Below are positions 9,468 through 16,773 of a DNA stretch of 64,000 nucleotides, in pieces (positions within the stretch are counted from its first letter, which is position 1; every line of letters begins with the position of its first letter). This DNA comes from Bacteroidales bacterium (lineage in GTDB: Bacteria > Bacteroidota > Bacteroidia > Bacteroidales > UBA10428), in the NCBI GenBank assembly GCA_035299085.1, contig DATGXG010000036.1, positions 62,001 to 126,000 of the forward strand, read 5' to 3'. Position numbers and translations under genes: made by a program. The notes below the pieces were generated by a model. It made no database searches and had not been told where the DNA came from. It saw nothing but the letters and a program-made list of their open reading frames with translations.

Positions 9468-9764
9468 TTAACAAGCACATTTATTGATACACTCAAGAAT
9501 ATTGCTCAAATGATCGTTCTTGATGTAGTAATAGGTATTTTTTCCTTCGCGCTTTGATCCAAGAACACCTTTGTCTTTGAGTATACCTAAATGATGGGAA
9601 GTAGTAGATTGTTCGATTTTAAGATATTCATGTATTTCAGTAACATTTACTTGTTTACCCCCGTCAAGATATTGTAGAATGGCAATTCGCATTGGATGCG
9701 CGATAGCTTTAAGAAAATTGGCAGCCTTTTCAAGTTGCTCTACAGTAAGGCCTTCGAATTTCAT
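9468..9764 (-). CDS. ArsR/SmtB-family winged-helix regulator
   Basis: A 98-residue small repressor. It shows the ArsR pattern: A-N-F-L-K-A-I-A-H-P-M-R-I-A-I-L-Q-Y-L, then recognition helix I-E-Q-S-T-T-S-H-H-L-G-I-L-K and a beta wing K-R-E-G-K-N-T-Y-Y-Y. The extreme C-terminus C-I-N-K-C-A-C has three cysteines that could bind metal or sense thiols; the classical ELxCxC arsenic site in the recognition helix is absent. An upstream TTG at 9812 would add 16 hydrophobic residues, but a promoter-like CAAATATA (9800-9807) lies after it, so ATG at 9764 is preferred. Its target is unknown; polA downstream and the prenyl synthase divergent to it are the neighbours. Confidence 0.85.
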   Translation of the reverse strand: MKFEGLTVEQLEKAANFLKAIAHPMRIAILQYLDGGKQVNVTEIHEYLKIEQSTTSHHLGILKDKGVLGSKREGKNTYYYIKNDHLSNILECINKCAC

Positions 9765-9799
9765 TTTCTTGTAATTTGTTATGTAAATAGTAAAACATG

Positions 9800-9807
9800 C
9801 AAATATA
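9800..9807 (-). promoter_or_regulatory. Bacteroidota -7 box upstream of the ArsR-type gene
   Basis: Minus-strand TATATTTG fits the TAnnTTTG box of the Bacteroidota primary sigma factor, about 36 bp from the ATG at 9764. No well-spaced TTG (-33) is visible. Confidence 0.35.
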
Positions 9808-9908
9808 TACAAATATCTGCCGTATTAGTTGAGCCGTATAAAAATCAACAACGTAGGGTCAGCACCGCCTTGTAAACAGCATATTCTAAAACACTACAAT
9901 ATAATTGT

Positions 9909-9916
9909 TAACTTTG
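9909..9916 (+). promoter_or_regulatory. -7 box upstream of the polyprenyl synthase gene
   Basis: TAACTTTG fits TAnnTTTG and would start transcription near 9922, a few bases before the ATG at 9935. That would place the alternative TTG codon at 9905 outside the transcript. No matching -33 TTG is seen at normal spacing. Confidence 0.35.
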
Positions 9917-9934
9917 AGACAAAAATTATTGAGC

Positions 9935-10912
9935 ATGCCTTCTTCATTTGATCAAATTAAGCAGCATATATCAACAGAATTAAAAACGTTTGACAGTTAT
10001 TTTAATAACGTTATGAAAACTGACATTCCCCTGCTTAACCTGGTCATGAGATACATATTAAGAAAAAAAGGTAAGCAGATGCGTCCGGTATTGGTTTTCT
10101 TGTCGGCAAAACTTCATGGAACTCCCGGGGATGCAACCTATACTGCTGCAGCCTTAATCGAAATCCTCCACACCGCGACCCTGATTCATGATGATGTGGT
10201 GGATGAATCCAATGAGAGAAGAGGTTTCTTTTCGATAAATGCTCTATGGAGATCCAAAATAGCAGTGCTTGTCGGTGACTATCTTCTTGCCAAAGGATTG
10301 CTTCTGGCTGTTGGCAACAAGCAATACGAAATTCTTGATCTTGTTTCTAATGCCGTGAAAGAAATGAGTGAAGGCGAATTAATGCAGATACGGAATACCC
10401 GTAAGTTGAAAATATCGGAAAGCAGCTATTTTGAAATTATCAGGAAAAAGACTGCCACTCTCATATCTGTTTGTAGCTCCTGTGGGGCGAAATCAGTAGG
10501 TGCTGATGCTGAAACTGTTAAAAACATGAATGATTTCGGCGAAATGTTAGGTATTGCTTTTCAAATAAAGGATGACTTGCTTGATTATCAGGTCAATAAC
10601 CTAACCGGAAAGCCTGCAGGCAATGATATTCAGGAGAAAAAACTCACCCTTCCTTTGATTCATGCCCTGAATCAAGCTTCTCATTCAGAACGGGACCATA
10701 TTTTGCATATTATGAATAGTTCATCAAAAAGTAAATCTAAGTTTAATGAGGTTCTTACTTTTATAAATAATCACCAGGGCATCTCTTATGCTGAAAATAA
10801 AATGAAAGAATTTGCCGCACTCGCCAAAGAAAAACTCTCTGTATATGGAACTGAGTCAAGCAGGCAGGACTTAAATGAATTCATCGATTATGCAATTCTT
10901 AGAAATAAGTAA
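9935..10912 (+). CDS. Polyprenyl diphosphate synthase (long-chain, IspB-like)
   Basis: A 325-residue trans-prenyltransferase that lengthens farnesyl diphosphate with isopentenyl diphosphate to make the quinone side chain. Seen: G-K-Q-M-R-P near the start, first Asp-rich motif I-H-D-D-V-V-D, and second Asp-rich motif I-K-D-D-L-L-D-Y. The residues before the first motif (A-A-L-I-E-I-L-H-T-A-T-L) are small, as expected for long-chain enzymes. This fits the octaprenyl/heptaprenyl class that makes the menaquinone tail; exact chain length cannot be read from sequence. ATG 9935 (MPSSFDQIK) is chosen over TTG 9905. It converges with uvrC, with only 3 bp between the stops. Confidence 0.92.
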   Translation: MPSSFDQIKQHISTELKTFDSYFNNVMKTDIPLLNLVMRYILRKKGKQMRPVLVFLSAKLHGTPGDATYTAAALIEILHTATLIHDDVVDESNERRGFFSINALWRSKIAVLVGDYLLAKGLLLAVGNKQYEILDLVSNAVKEMSEGELMQIRNTRKLKISESSYFEIIRKKTATLISVCSSCGAKSVGADAETVKNMNDFGEMLGIAFQIKDDLLDYQVNNLTGKPAGNDIQEKKLTLPLIHALNQASHSERDHILHIMNSSSKSKSKFNEVLTFINNHQGISYAENKMKEFAALAKEKLSVYGTESSRQDLNEFIDYAILRNK

Positions 10913-10915
10913 AAG

Positions 10916-12724
10916 CTAGTTTGCCTGGTTGAAGAATTTTATTAAAGCAGCTGCCTCCCTTTTACCGATAAGTTTTATAAGTTCCGGCTCACTTAATAAT
11001 TTCAGTTTACTTATATCGCTTTCTAATTTTAGTATTTTATTCCTCATCTTTTCGCCGATCCCCGGGATTGTGTCAAATACTGATTCGAGTTGTGAATTGC
11101 TCCTCTTAAGCCTGTGAAATGTAATACCGAAACGGTGTGCTTCATCCCTGATTCTTTGAATGAGGCGTAATGTAGATGAGTTTTTGTTAATATACAACGG
11201 TATCGGATCTTCAGGAACATAAATTTCTTCAAGCTTTTTTGCTATGCCTATTACAGATACCTTACCGTATAAGCCAATTTCTTTAAGGCTTTTCGTCGCA
11301 GCACTTAACTGTCCTTTACCTCCATCAATAATAATAAGATCCGGAATTTCTCCCTGTTCTTCCATTATCCTTTTATACCTCCGGTAAACTATTTCTTCCA
11401 TGGACGCGAAATCGTTCGGACCAGTCACAGTTTTAACATTAAAATGACGGTATCCGGATTTAAATGGTTTCCCGGATTTAAATACAACACATGAAGCAAC
11501 AGGATCAGAACCCTGAATATTTGAATTATCAAAACATTCAATAATAACCGGTAAAGATTTAAGTCGTAAATCGATTTTCATTTGATTTAAAACCTTGTCT
11601 TCATAATCAACTTTTTTTTCTGTAGTTCGAGAGGCTTCGCGGTCAATCTTGTAAGAGTTTGCATTTCGTAACGAAAGCTCTAGTAACTTCAATTTATCCC
11701 CTCGCTGTGGTACGGAGAATTTTACACCTTCAAGGGCTATTTCTGGTTTGAATTGGACAATGATTTCACAGGCATTGTTATCAAAACGGCTCCTTAAATC
11801 ATATATGACTGACAGTAGAATTTCACCAACAACCTCATCGGTTCTTTTTACAACTTCTATATTATGCGATTGCACAATAGCGCCCTGCACAACTTTTAGA
11901 AAATTCACGTAGGCAAAATCAGTGTTATCAACTATTCCGAAAACATCGACCTGGGTTATTTTTGGATTAACAATCGTTGATTTTCCTCTAAACTTCTCCA
12001 ATATGGTGATTTTATTTTTAATTATTTCGGCCTGCTCAAAATGCATCTTCTTAGAAAAATCACCCATTATCTCGTATAGATGTCGAATTACAGTATGCAA
12101 GTTGCCTTTAAGAATCTCACGAATCTGTTGCACATTCTCATTATAGTCTTCTTCATTTTGCAAACCTTCACATGGAGCAAGACAATTTCCAAGTTGAAAT
12201 TCAAGGCATCGGTGATACTTTTGTTTTGTAATATACTCCTCGCAAAGCAACAGATTACAAGTTCTAAGCTTATATAATTGTCGTATAAGTTCCAATAATG
12301 TTTTTACCATTAGGGCTGATGTATACGGTCCATAGTATTCCGAACCATCCTCTACCCTGTTTCTTGTGGCCATTACACGCGGAAATCGCTCTTTCTTAAT
12401 ACATATCCAGGGAAACGTTTTATCATCTTTAAGCAAAATATTGTATCTGGGTTGATACTCCTTGATCAGGTTATTCTCGAGCAAAAGAGCATCCGATTCA
12501 TTCTCTACAAGAACATATTTAATATCACAAATTTTTGAAACAAGAGCCGAATGTTTATAGCTATGAGCATCTGAGCGTGTAAAGTAAGATACAACTCTTT
12601 TACGCAAATTTTTTGCCTTGCCTACATAAATTATGATACCCTGGGCATCAAAAAACTGGTATACTCCAGGTTTTTGAGGCAATTTTTTAGTTATTTCTGA
12701 AATAATGGTATCTTGTTCCTTCAT
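10916..12724 (-). CDS. uvrC: Excinuclease ABC subunit C
   Basis: A 602-residue nucleotide-excision-repair nuclease that cuts on both sides of UvrB-marked lesions. An N-terminal GIY-YIG domain (K-P-G-V-Y-Q-F-F ... I-I-Y-V-G-K-A-K-N-L) is followed by a UVR motif (about 200-240, UvrB contact). The RNase-H-like nuclease domain contains I-E-C-F-D-N-S-N-I-Q-G and I-I-D-G-G-K-G-Q-L, and a C-terminal helix-hairpin-helix contains I-P-G-I-G-E-K. Length is normal. It is the last gene of the rightward block that reads leftward through mnmG, and is separated from mnmG by 62 bp that hold a parS-like palindrome. Confidence 0.97.
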   Translation of the reverse strand: MKEQDTIISEITKKLPQKPGVYQFFDAQGIIIYVGKAKNLRKRVVSYFTRSDAHSYKHSALVSKICDIKYVLVENESDALLLENNLIKEYQPRYNILLKDDKTFPWICIKKERFPRVMATRNRVEDGSEYYGPYTSALMVKTLLELIRQLYKLRTCNLLLCEEYITKQKYHRCLEFQLGNCLAPCEGLQNEEDYNENVQQIREILKGNLHTVIRHLYEIMGDFSKKMHFEQAEIIKNKITILEKFRGKSTIVNPKITQVDVFGIVDNTDFAYVNFLKVVQGAIVQSHNIEVVKRTDEVVGEILLSVIYDLRSRFDNNACEIIVQFKPEIALEGVKFSVPQRGDKLKLLELSLRNANSYKIDREASRTTEKKVDYEDKVLNQMKIDLRLKSLPVIIECFDNSNIQGSDPVASCVVFKSGKPFKSGYRHFNVKTVTGPNDFASMEEIVYRRYKRIMEEQGEIPDLIIIDGGKGQLSAATKSLKEIGLYGKVSVIGIAKKLEEIYVPEDPIPLYINKNSSTLRLIQRIRDEAHRFGITFHRLKRSNSQLESVFDTIPGIGEKMRNKILKLESDISKLKLLSEPELIKLIGKREAAALIKFFNQAN

Positions 12725-12742
12725 AAAAATTCCCTAAAAAAC

Positions 12743-12766
12743 AAAATGTTCCACGTGGAACATTTT
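12743..12766. promoter_or_regulatory. parS: parS-like centromere palindrome
   Basis: The 16-mer TGTTCCACGTGGAACA (12747-12762) is a perfect palindrome matching the bacterial parS consensus TGTTNCACGTGNAACA bound by ParB. A/T flanks extend the symmetry to 24 bp. It sits between the mnmG stop and the uvrC start. No other full match was found on reading this window. parS sites cluster near the replication origin in many bacteria, and often near gidA/mnmG. Confidence 0.75.
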
Positions 12767-12786
12767 TAAGGCACTAAAAATGAATC

Positions 12787-14649
12787 TTATCTACCCATAT
12801 ATAGTAATAATACGTTAATATCACTCGGTGAAATGCCGGAAATCCGAGCTGCCTGACCAATTGTTTCAGGTTCATATTTTTTTAATTTGAAACGTCCTTC
12901 TGTAGAGATGGATAAAAGCGAATCAATATCAATATTTTTATCAATCTTAATATGGTCAAGACGCTTTATCTTATCAGCTAATAATCGTTCCCTTTGTATG
13001 TATCCATCGTATTTTAATTCAATCTCTGTACTCTCCAGAATGGTACGTTCAAATGCTTCTTCTATTGTAAACGGATACTCTATTTGTTTCAATAAATCAA
13101 AAATATCAATCTCAGGTCTGAGTAATAGGTCAACCGCTTTAACTTTTTGATTGATTTCCCGTGTTCCACGAGCTATTAAGAAAGGATTAATGCTTTCCGG
13201 GATAAGAGTCTCCGATCTAAGAAAATCTTTGATCTTAACCTTTTTCTGTTTGCGTTTGTTAAATACTTCGATCCTTTCATTTGAGGCGAGACCCAATTCA
13301 ATAGCTTTATCTGTAAGCCTTTCATCAGCATTGTCCTGCCTTAAAAGCACCCTGTATTCTGCTCTGGAAGTAAACATTCTATAGGGTTCATCTACGCCTT
13401 TAGTGACGAGGTCATCTATCAAAACACCAATATAAGCTTCGTCTCTCTTTAATACAAGCGGTTCTTCATTTCTTAACTTTTTTACAGCATTAATGCCGGC
13501 AATTATGCCCTGAGCAGCAGCTTCCTCATAGCCTGTTGTGCCATTAATTTGTCCGGCAAAAAACAAACCATCAAGTGCCTTTGTTTCCAGGCTAAATTTT
13601 AGCTGTGTTGGCTGGAAAAAATCATATTCAATTGCATAACCGGGTCTATAAAGCCTGGCATTTTCGAGTCCTTTTACATTCCGGATAGCTTCATATTGTA
13701 TATCTAAAGGAAGTGATGAAGAAAAACCATTCAAATAAAACTCATTGGTCTCCCACCCTTCCGGTTCAAGGAAAAGCTGGTGGCTTTCTTTCTTTTCAAA
13801 TGTTACTATCTTCGACTCAATGCTGGGACAGTATCTTGGTCCGACTCCCTGTATAGTCCCGTTATAAAGAGGTGAATCATTAAATCCAGTTTTCAGAATT
13901 TCATGAACTCTTGGATTTGTATAGGTTATATAGCAACTTAATTGCTTCGACGGTAGTTCTTGTGGTATAAATGAGAACCCTCTCAGATCAGAATCACCCT
14001 TTTGTTCCTCAAGAACTTCGAAATCGATACTTCGTCCATCTATACGGGCAGGTGTACCAGTTTTAAGCCGCCCTGATGAAATACCATAATTGTTTAATTG
14101 GGCTGTAATTCCATGTGAAGATGCTTCTGATATTCTTCCTCCTCCAAGGCGCACATTACCTACATAAATAATTCCGTTCTCAAAAGTACCAATTGTAAGC
14201 ACGACACATTTTGACAGAAAATCGACATTCATTCTTGTTTTTACTCCTTTAACCACACTACCGCTGATCAACAACTCACTAACACTATCCTGCCATAAAT
14301 CAATATTTTCCGTACTTTCTATCAGCTTTCTCCACTCCAGTCCAAAAATCATACGGTCACACTGTGCTCTGGGACTCCATACAGCAGGGCCTTTTGACCG
14401 GTTCAACATCCTGAACTGGATCATACTTTTATCCGTCACAATGCCTGAACCTCCTCCAAGGGCATCAATTTCCCTGACGATCTGACCTTTTGCAATGCCC
14501 CCCATAGCCGGATTACATGACATTTGAGCGATCTTTGTCATGTCCATCGTAATCAAAAGTACTCTGCTACCCATCCGGGCAGCAGAAAGAGCAGCCTCGC
14601 ATCCGGCGTGTCCGGCTCCTACAACTATAATATCATATTCGAGTTTCAC
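12787..14649 (-). CDS. mnmG: tRNA uridine-5-carboxymethylaminomethyl modification enzyme
   Basis: A 620-residue FAD enzyme which, with MnmE, places the cmnm5 group on U34 of several tRNAs. It opens with the FAD-binding Rossmann motif G-A-G-H-A-G-C-E-A-A. The GidA signature segments R-P-G-Y-A-I-E-Y-D-F and F-A-G-Q-I-N-G-T-T-G-Y-E-E-A-A-A-Q-G are intact, and the C-terminal helical MnmE/tRNA-binding region ends with G-I-S-P-S-D-I-N-V-L-L-L-Y-M. Length is normal. Its start overlaps the end of ybeY by 17 bp, so it is co-transcribed with ybeY and probably translationally coupled. mnmE is not in the window. Confidence 0.98.
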   Translation of the reverse strand: MKLEYDIIVVGAGHAGCEAALSAARMGSRVLLITMDMTKIAQMSCNPAMGGIAKGQIVREIDALGGGSGIVTDKSMIQFRMLNRSKGPAVWSPRAQCDRMIFGLEWRKLIESTENIDLWQDSVSELLISGSVVKGVKTRMNVDFLSKCVVLTIGTFENGIIYVGNVRLGGGRISEASSHGITAQLNNYGISSGRLKTGTPARIDGRSIDFEVLEEQKGDSDLRGFSFIPQELPSKQLSCYITYTNPRVHEILKTGFNDSPLYNGTIQGVGPRYCPSIESKIVTFEKKESHQLFLEPEGWETNEFYLNGFSSSLPLDIQYEAIRNVKGLENARLYRPGYAIEYDFFQPTQLKFSLETKALDGLFFAGQINGTTGYEEAAAQGIIAGINAVKKLRNEEPLVLKRDEAYIGVLIDDLVTKGVDEPYRMFTSRAEYRVLLRQDNADERLTDKAIELGLASNERIEVFNKRKQKKVKIKDFLRSETLIPESINPFLIARGTREINQKVKAVDLLLRPEIDIFDLLKQIEYPFTIEEAFERTILESTEIELKYDGYIQRERLLADKIKRLDHIKIDKNIDIDSLLSISTEGRFKLKKYEPETIGQAARISGISPSDINVLLLYMGR

Positions 14650-15082
14650 AATCTATAATAACATCTTTCCAGTTGAACTGGCAAAGATACTCATCTTCTT
14701 TTTCTCTCATAATCTTTTTTTCAGAAGGAGTAGAGTCATTATAGCCAATCATATGAAGGACACCATGAATAATTACCCTGCAAATCTCACTTTGGAAATC
14801 GATCCTATTTTCAATTGCATTAAGCCTAACCTGGTCTATACTAATAAAAATATCGCCTGAGATAAGTTTCTTCTTCCTTTCAGAAAACGTAATTACATCT
14901 GTAAAATACTCATGTTGAAGAAACCGGGTATTTATATCCAACAAGGAGTTATTATCAGTGAATATAATACAAATGGTACCCGGTGATTTGTGCTCTTTTA
15001 ATATAATTTTAGAAAGGTACTCTTTGGCAGGGTTGTGGATCGTTAAATTCTCTAAAATATTCAGATATTCAAAGCTTATCAT
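14633..15082 (-). CDS. ybeY: Endoribonuclease YbeY (rRNA maturation)
   Basis: A 149-residue zinc endoribonuclease for 16S rRNA 3' processing and 70S quality control. The signature H-G-V-L-H-M-I-G-Y-N-D is clear, followed by K-K-I-M-R-E-K-E-D-E-Y-L. Compared with the usual HGxLHLxGYDH, the third histidine is Asp here; I believe this is common in Bacteroidota members, and Asp can still bind zinc. It begins directly after the anti-sigma-like ATPase stop (15083) and overlaps mnmG at its end. The pairing of ybeY with tRNA and rRNA maturation genes fits its role. Confidence 0.93.
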   Translation of the reverse strand: MISFEYLNILENLTIHNPAKEYLSKIILKEHKSPGTICIIFTDNNSLLDINTRFLQHEYFTDVITFSERKKKLISGDIFISIDQVRLNAIENRIDFQSEICRVIIHGVLHMIGYNDSTPSEKKIMREKEDEYLCQFNWKDVIIDCETRI

Positions 15083-15481
15083 TTAACGAATATTAAACTC
15101 AAGCTCAACTGTAGCACCATTTCGTGTAAATTCAATGTGATCAGAGAGTTTTTCCATTAAGAATATTCCCCTTCCATTTACGTTTTCTATATTCTCAGGT
15201 GCTGTGGGGTCAGGAACGTTCTTATAGTCAAAGCCATTTCCTTCGTCATCGATTTTTATCTTAAGCTTCTCCGAATCTATCCTGACATTAATATTAACCA
15301 GTTTATTTTCGTCAAGCTTATTTCCATGTAAAATAGCGTTATTGGCGGCTTCCAGTGCAGCAATTAAAATATTTCCATAAATATCTGCACTTATATTGTA
15401 TTCAGATGATAATTCATCGACCAGTTTCTCGACTTTTCTTAAATTCTCGATCTTTGAGTTAATTTTAAGTGTCTTTTCCAT
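15083..15481 (-). CDS. Anti-sigma-factor-like histidine-kinase-fold ATPase (RsbW type)
   Basis: A 132-residue lone GHKL ATPase domain. The N box (E-A-A-N-N-A-I-L-H-G-N), G1 box (D-D-E-G-N-G-F-D) and G2 box (N-G-R-G-I-F-L-M) match RsbW/SpoIIAB-like Ser/Thr kinases that hold a sigma factor or phosphorylate an antagonist. There is no H-box or membrane segment. No sigma factor or STAS-domain antagonist lies in the window, so its partner is unknown. A TTG at 15547 could add 22 residues, but ATG 15481 gives the usual family start (MEKTLKINSKIENL). It precedes ybeY with no gap. Close members of this family sit next to ybeY in other Bacteroidota as far as I recall. Confidence 0.8.
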   Translation of the reverse strand: MEKTLKINSKIENLRKVEKLVDELSSEYNISADIYGNILIAALEAANNAILHGNKLDENKLVNINVRIDSEKLKIKIDDEGNGFDYKNVPDPTAPENIENVNGRGIFLMEKLSDHIEFTRNGATVELEFNIR

Positions 15482-15579
15482 TATAGATTGAATTTCTGTT
15501 CTGCTTAATATACTCAAATAATCTGCTTTTGTTTCCCTTTTAATCAAGTTTTATGCTAAATTATCAAAAAGATTTTCAT

Positions 15580-16767
15580 TTATAAAGGTGTCAGCCAAAT
15601 TTCGGGATCGCTCCTCTCCGTGTCTTTCCAAACCTGAAAATACAATATACTTTCGCCTGAAGCACTGTCGGTTGCGACAGTACCAATAATTTGCTTTGTA
15701 TCTACATTCTGGCCAGGTTTAACTTTTACATTTATCAGATTATGATACAATGTAAAATATCTTCCGTGCTTTATCATAACAGTATAATTTTGTCCAGCCA
15801 ATTGGAATACTCTTGCTACCATTCCTTTAAAAATTGCCCTTGCATTTTCCCCTGACGTGGTGGAAATATAGATTCCATCATTTCTTATAGTAACATTTTT
15901 GTAATCGGGATGTTGATGTTCTCCGTATTTTCCGCTGACAATACCTTTTTGAGTTGGCCAGGGTAATTTACCTGTGTTTTTCTCAAAATCTGTGGACATG
16001 AGTTTTTCTTCAGGAGTTACCATTTCTTTGGTCGGTTTGGCTTTACTTTTTGCTCTCTCCTCCTCAATCATCCGACGTAATTCCGCTTCCAATCTTTTTG
16101 CAGTTTTCTGTTTCTCCCTTATATCTTCTTCTATTTCTTTCTGTTTCCTGGAAAGTTGCTGAACTAATTTCTGCTTTTCGTTCGCTTCCTGCTGGATAGT
16201 TACTGTTTCCTTTTTTGTCTTATTTACGATATTATCCTTTTCCTGCCTCATTGAAGCCAGTTCAGTGTTCTTCTTAACCAAACTTTGTTTCAGTGTATCG
16301 AGACGGTACTTTTCTGTTTTCAAAAAAGTATTATATAACTTCACTGTATGTATACGCTTATATAACTGATTCAGATTTTCTGAAGCAAGTATATACATGG
16401 CTGCATATTCAGTAATACGGTTTTTATAAAGGTTCGTAATCATCAGGGCATAGGCCTGCTTAACTTTATCTATTTCTTTTTCGACTTTTGCTACTTCTAG
16501 TTGGTTCTTTTCAATAGACTGCGAAAGTGTGCTTACTTCAACTTCAAGACCAGTCAACAACTCTTTACGCTTATTCAGTCTGTGGTTTATTATATTGATC
16601 TCATTAATCGAGGCTTTTGCCTTTCCCCTTGTTTCCTCAAGTAACTTATTGGCATATTCAATTTCACGCTGAGTCTTTTCTTGCGAACTTTTTATTTTAT
16701 CCTTTCCCTGTTGAGCGAAAAGTGTAAATGAAAGTGAGAATAAAAATATTGCAAATCCAAATCTCAT
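15580..16767 (-). CDS. EnvC-like murein hydrolase activator (degenerate LytM domain)
   Basis: A 395-residue exported protein. A signal peptide (1 to about 18, ending F-A-Q) is followed by a long coiled coil (about 25-250) and a C-terminal LytM/M23-like domain (about 275-395). The domain keeps H-G-R-Y-F-T-L-Y-H-N-L, but the normal HxH zinc ligand pair near the end is replaced (S-I-L-Y-F-Q-V in place of x-H-x-H-F-E-V). It is therefore probably not a peptidase and, like EnvC, would activate periplasmic amidases at the septum. It lies 6 bp after the TPR gene, in the same operon. Confidence 0.87.
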   Translation of the reverse strand: MRFGFAIFLFSLSFTLFAQQGKDKIKSSQEKTQREIEYANKLLEETRGKAKASINEINIINHRLNKRKELLTGLEVEVSTLSQSIEKNQLEVAKVEKEIDKVKQAYALMITNLYKNRITEYAAMYILASENLNQLYKRIHTVKLYNTFLKTEKYRLDTLKQSLVKKNTELASMRQEKDNIVNKTKKETVTIQQEANEKQKLVQQLSRKQKEIEEDIREKQKTAKRLEAELRRMIEEERAKSKAKPTKEMVTPEEKLMSTDFEKNTGKLPWPTQKGIVSGKYGEHQHPDYKNVTIRNDGIYISTTSGENARAIFKGMVARVFQLAGQNYTVMIKHGRYFTLYHNLINVKVKPGQNVDTKQIIGTVATDSASGESILYFQVWKDTERSDPEIWLTPL

Positions 16768-16773
16768 TTTTGT

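Noticed and set aside
9905..9934. TTG start for the polyprenyl synthase
   Set aside because: A -7 promoter box lies across it, and ATG 9935 gives the normal family start.
13160..13175. Half parS site TGTTCCACG inside mnmG
   Set aside because: Only the left half matches; the right half is AGCTATT. It encodes conserved MnmG residues.
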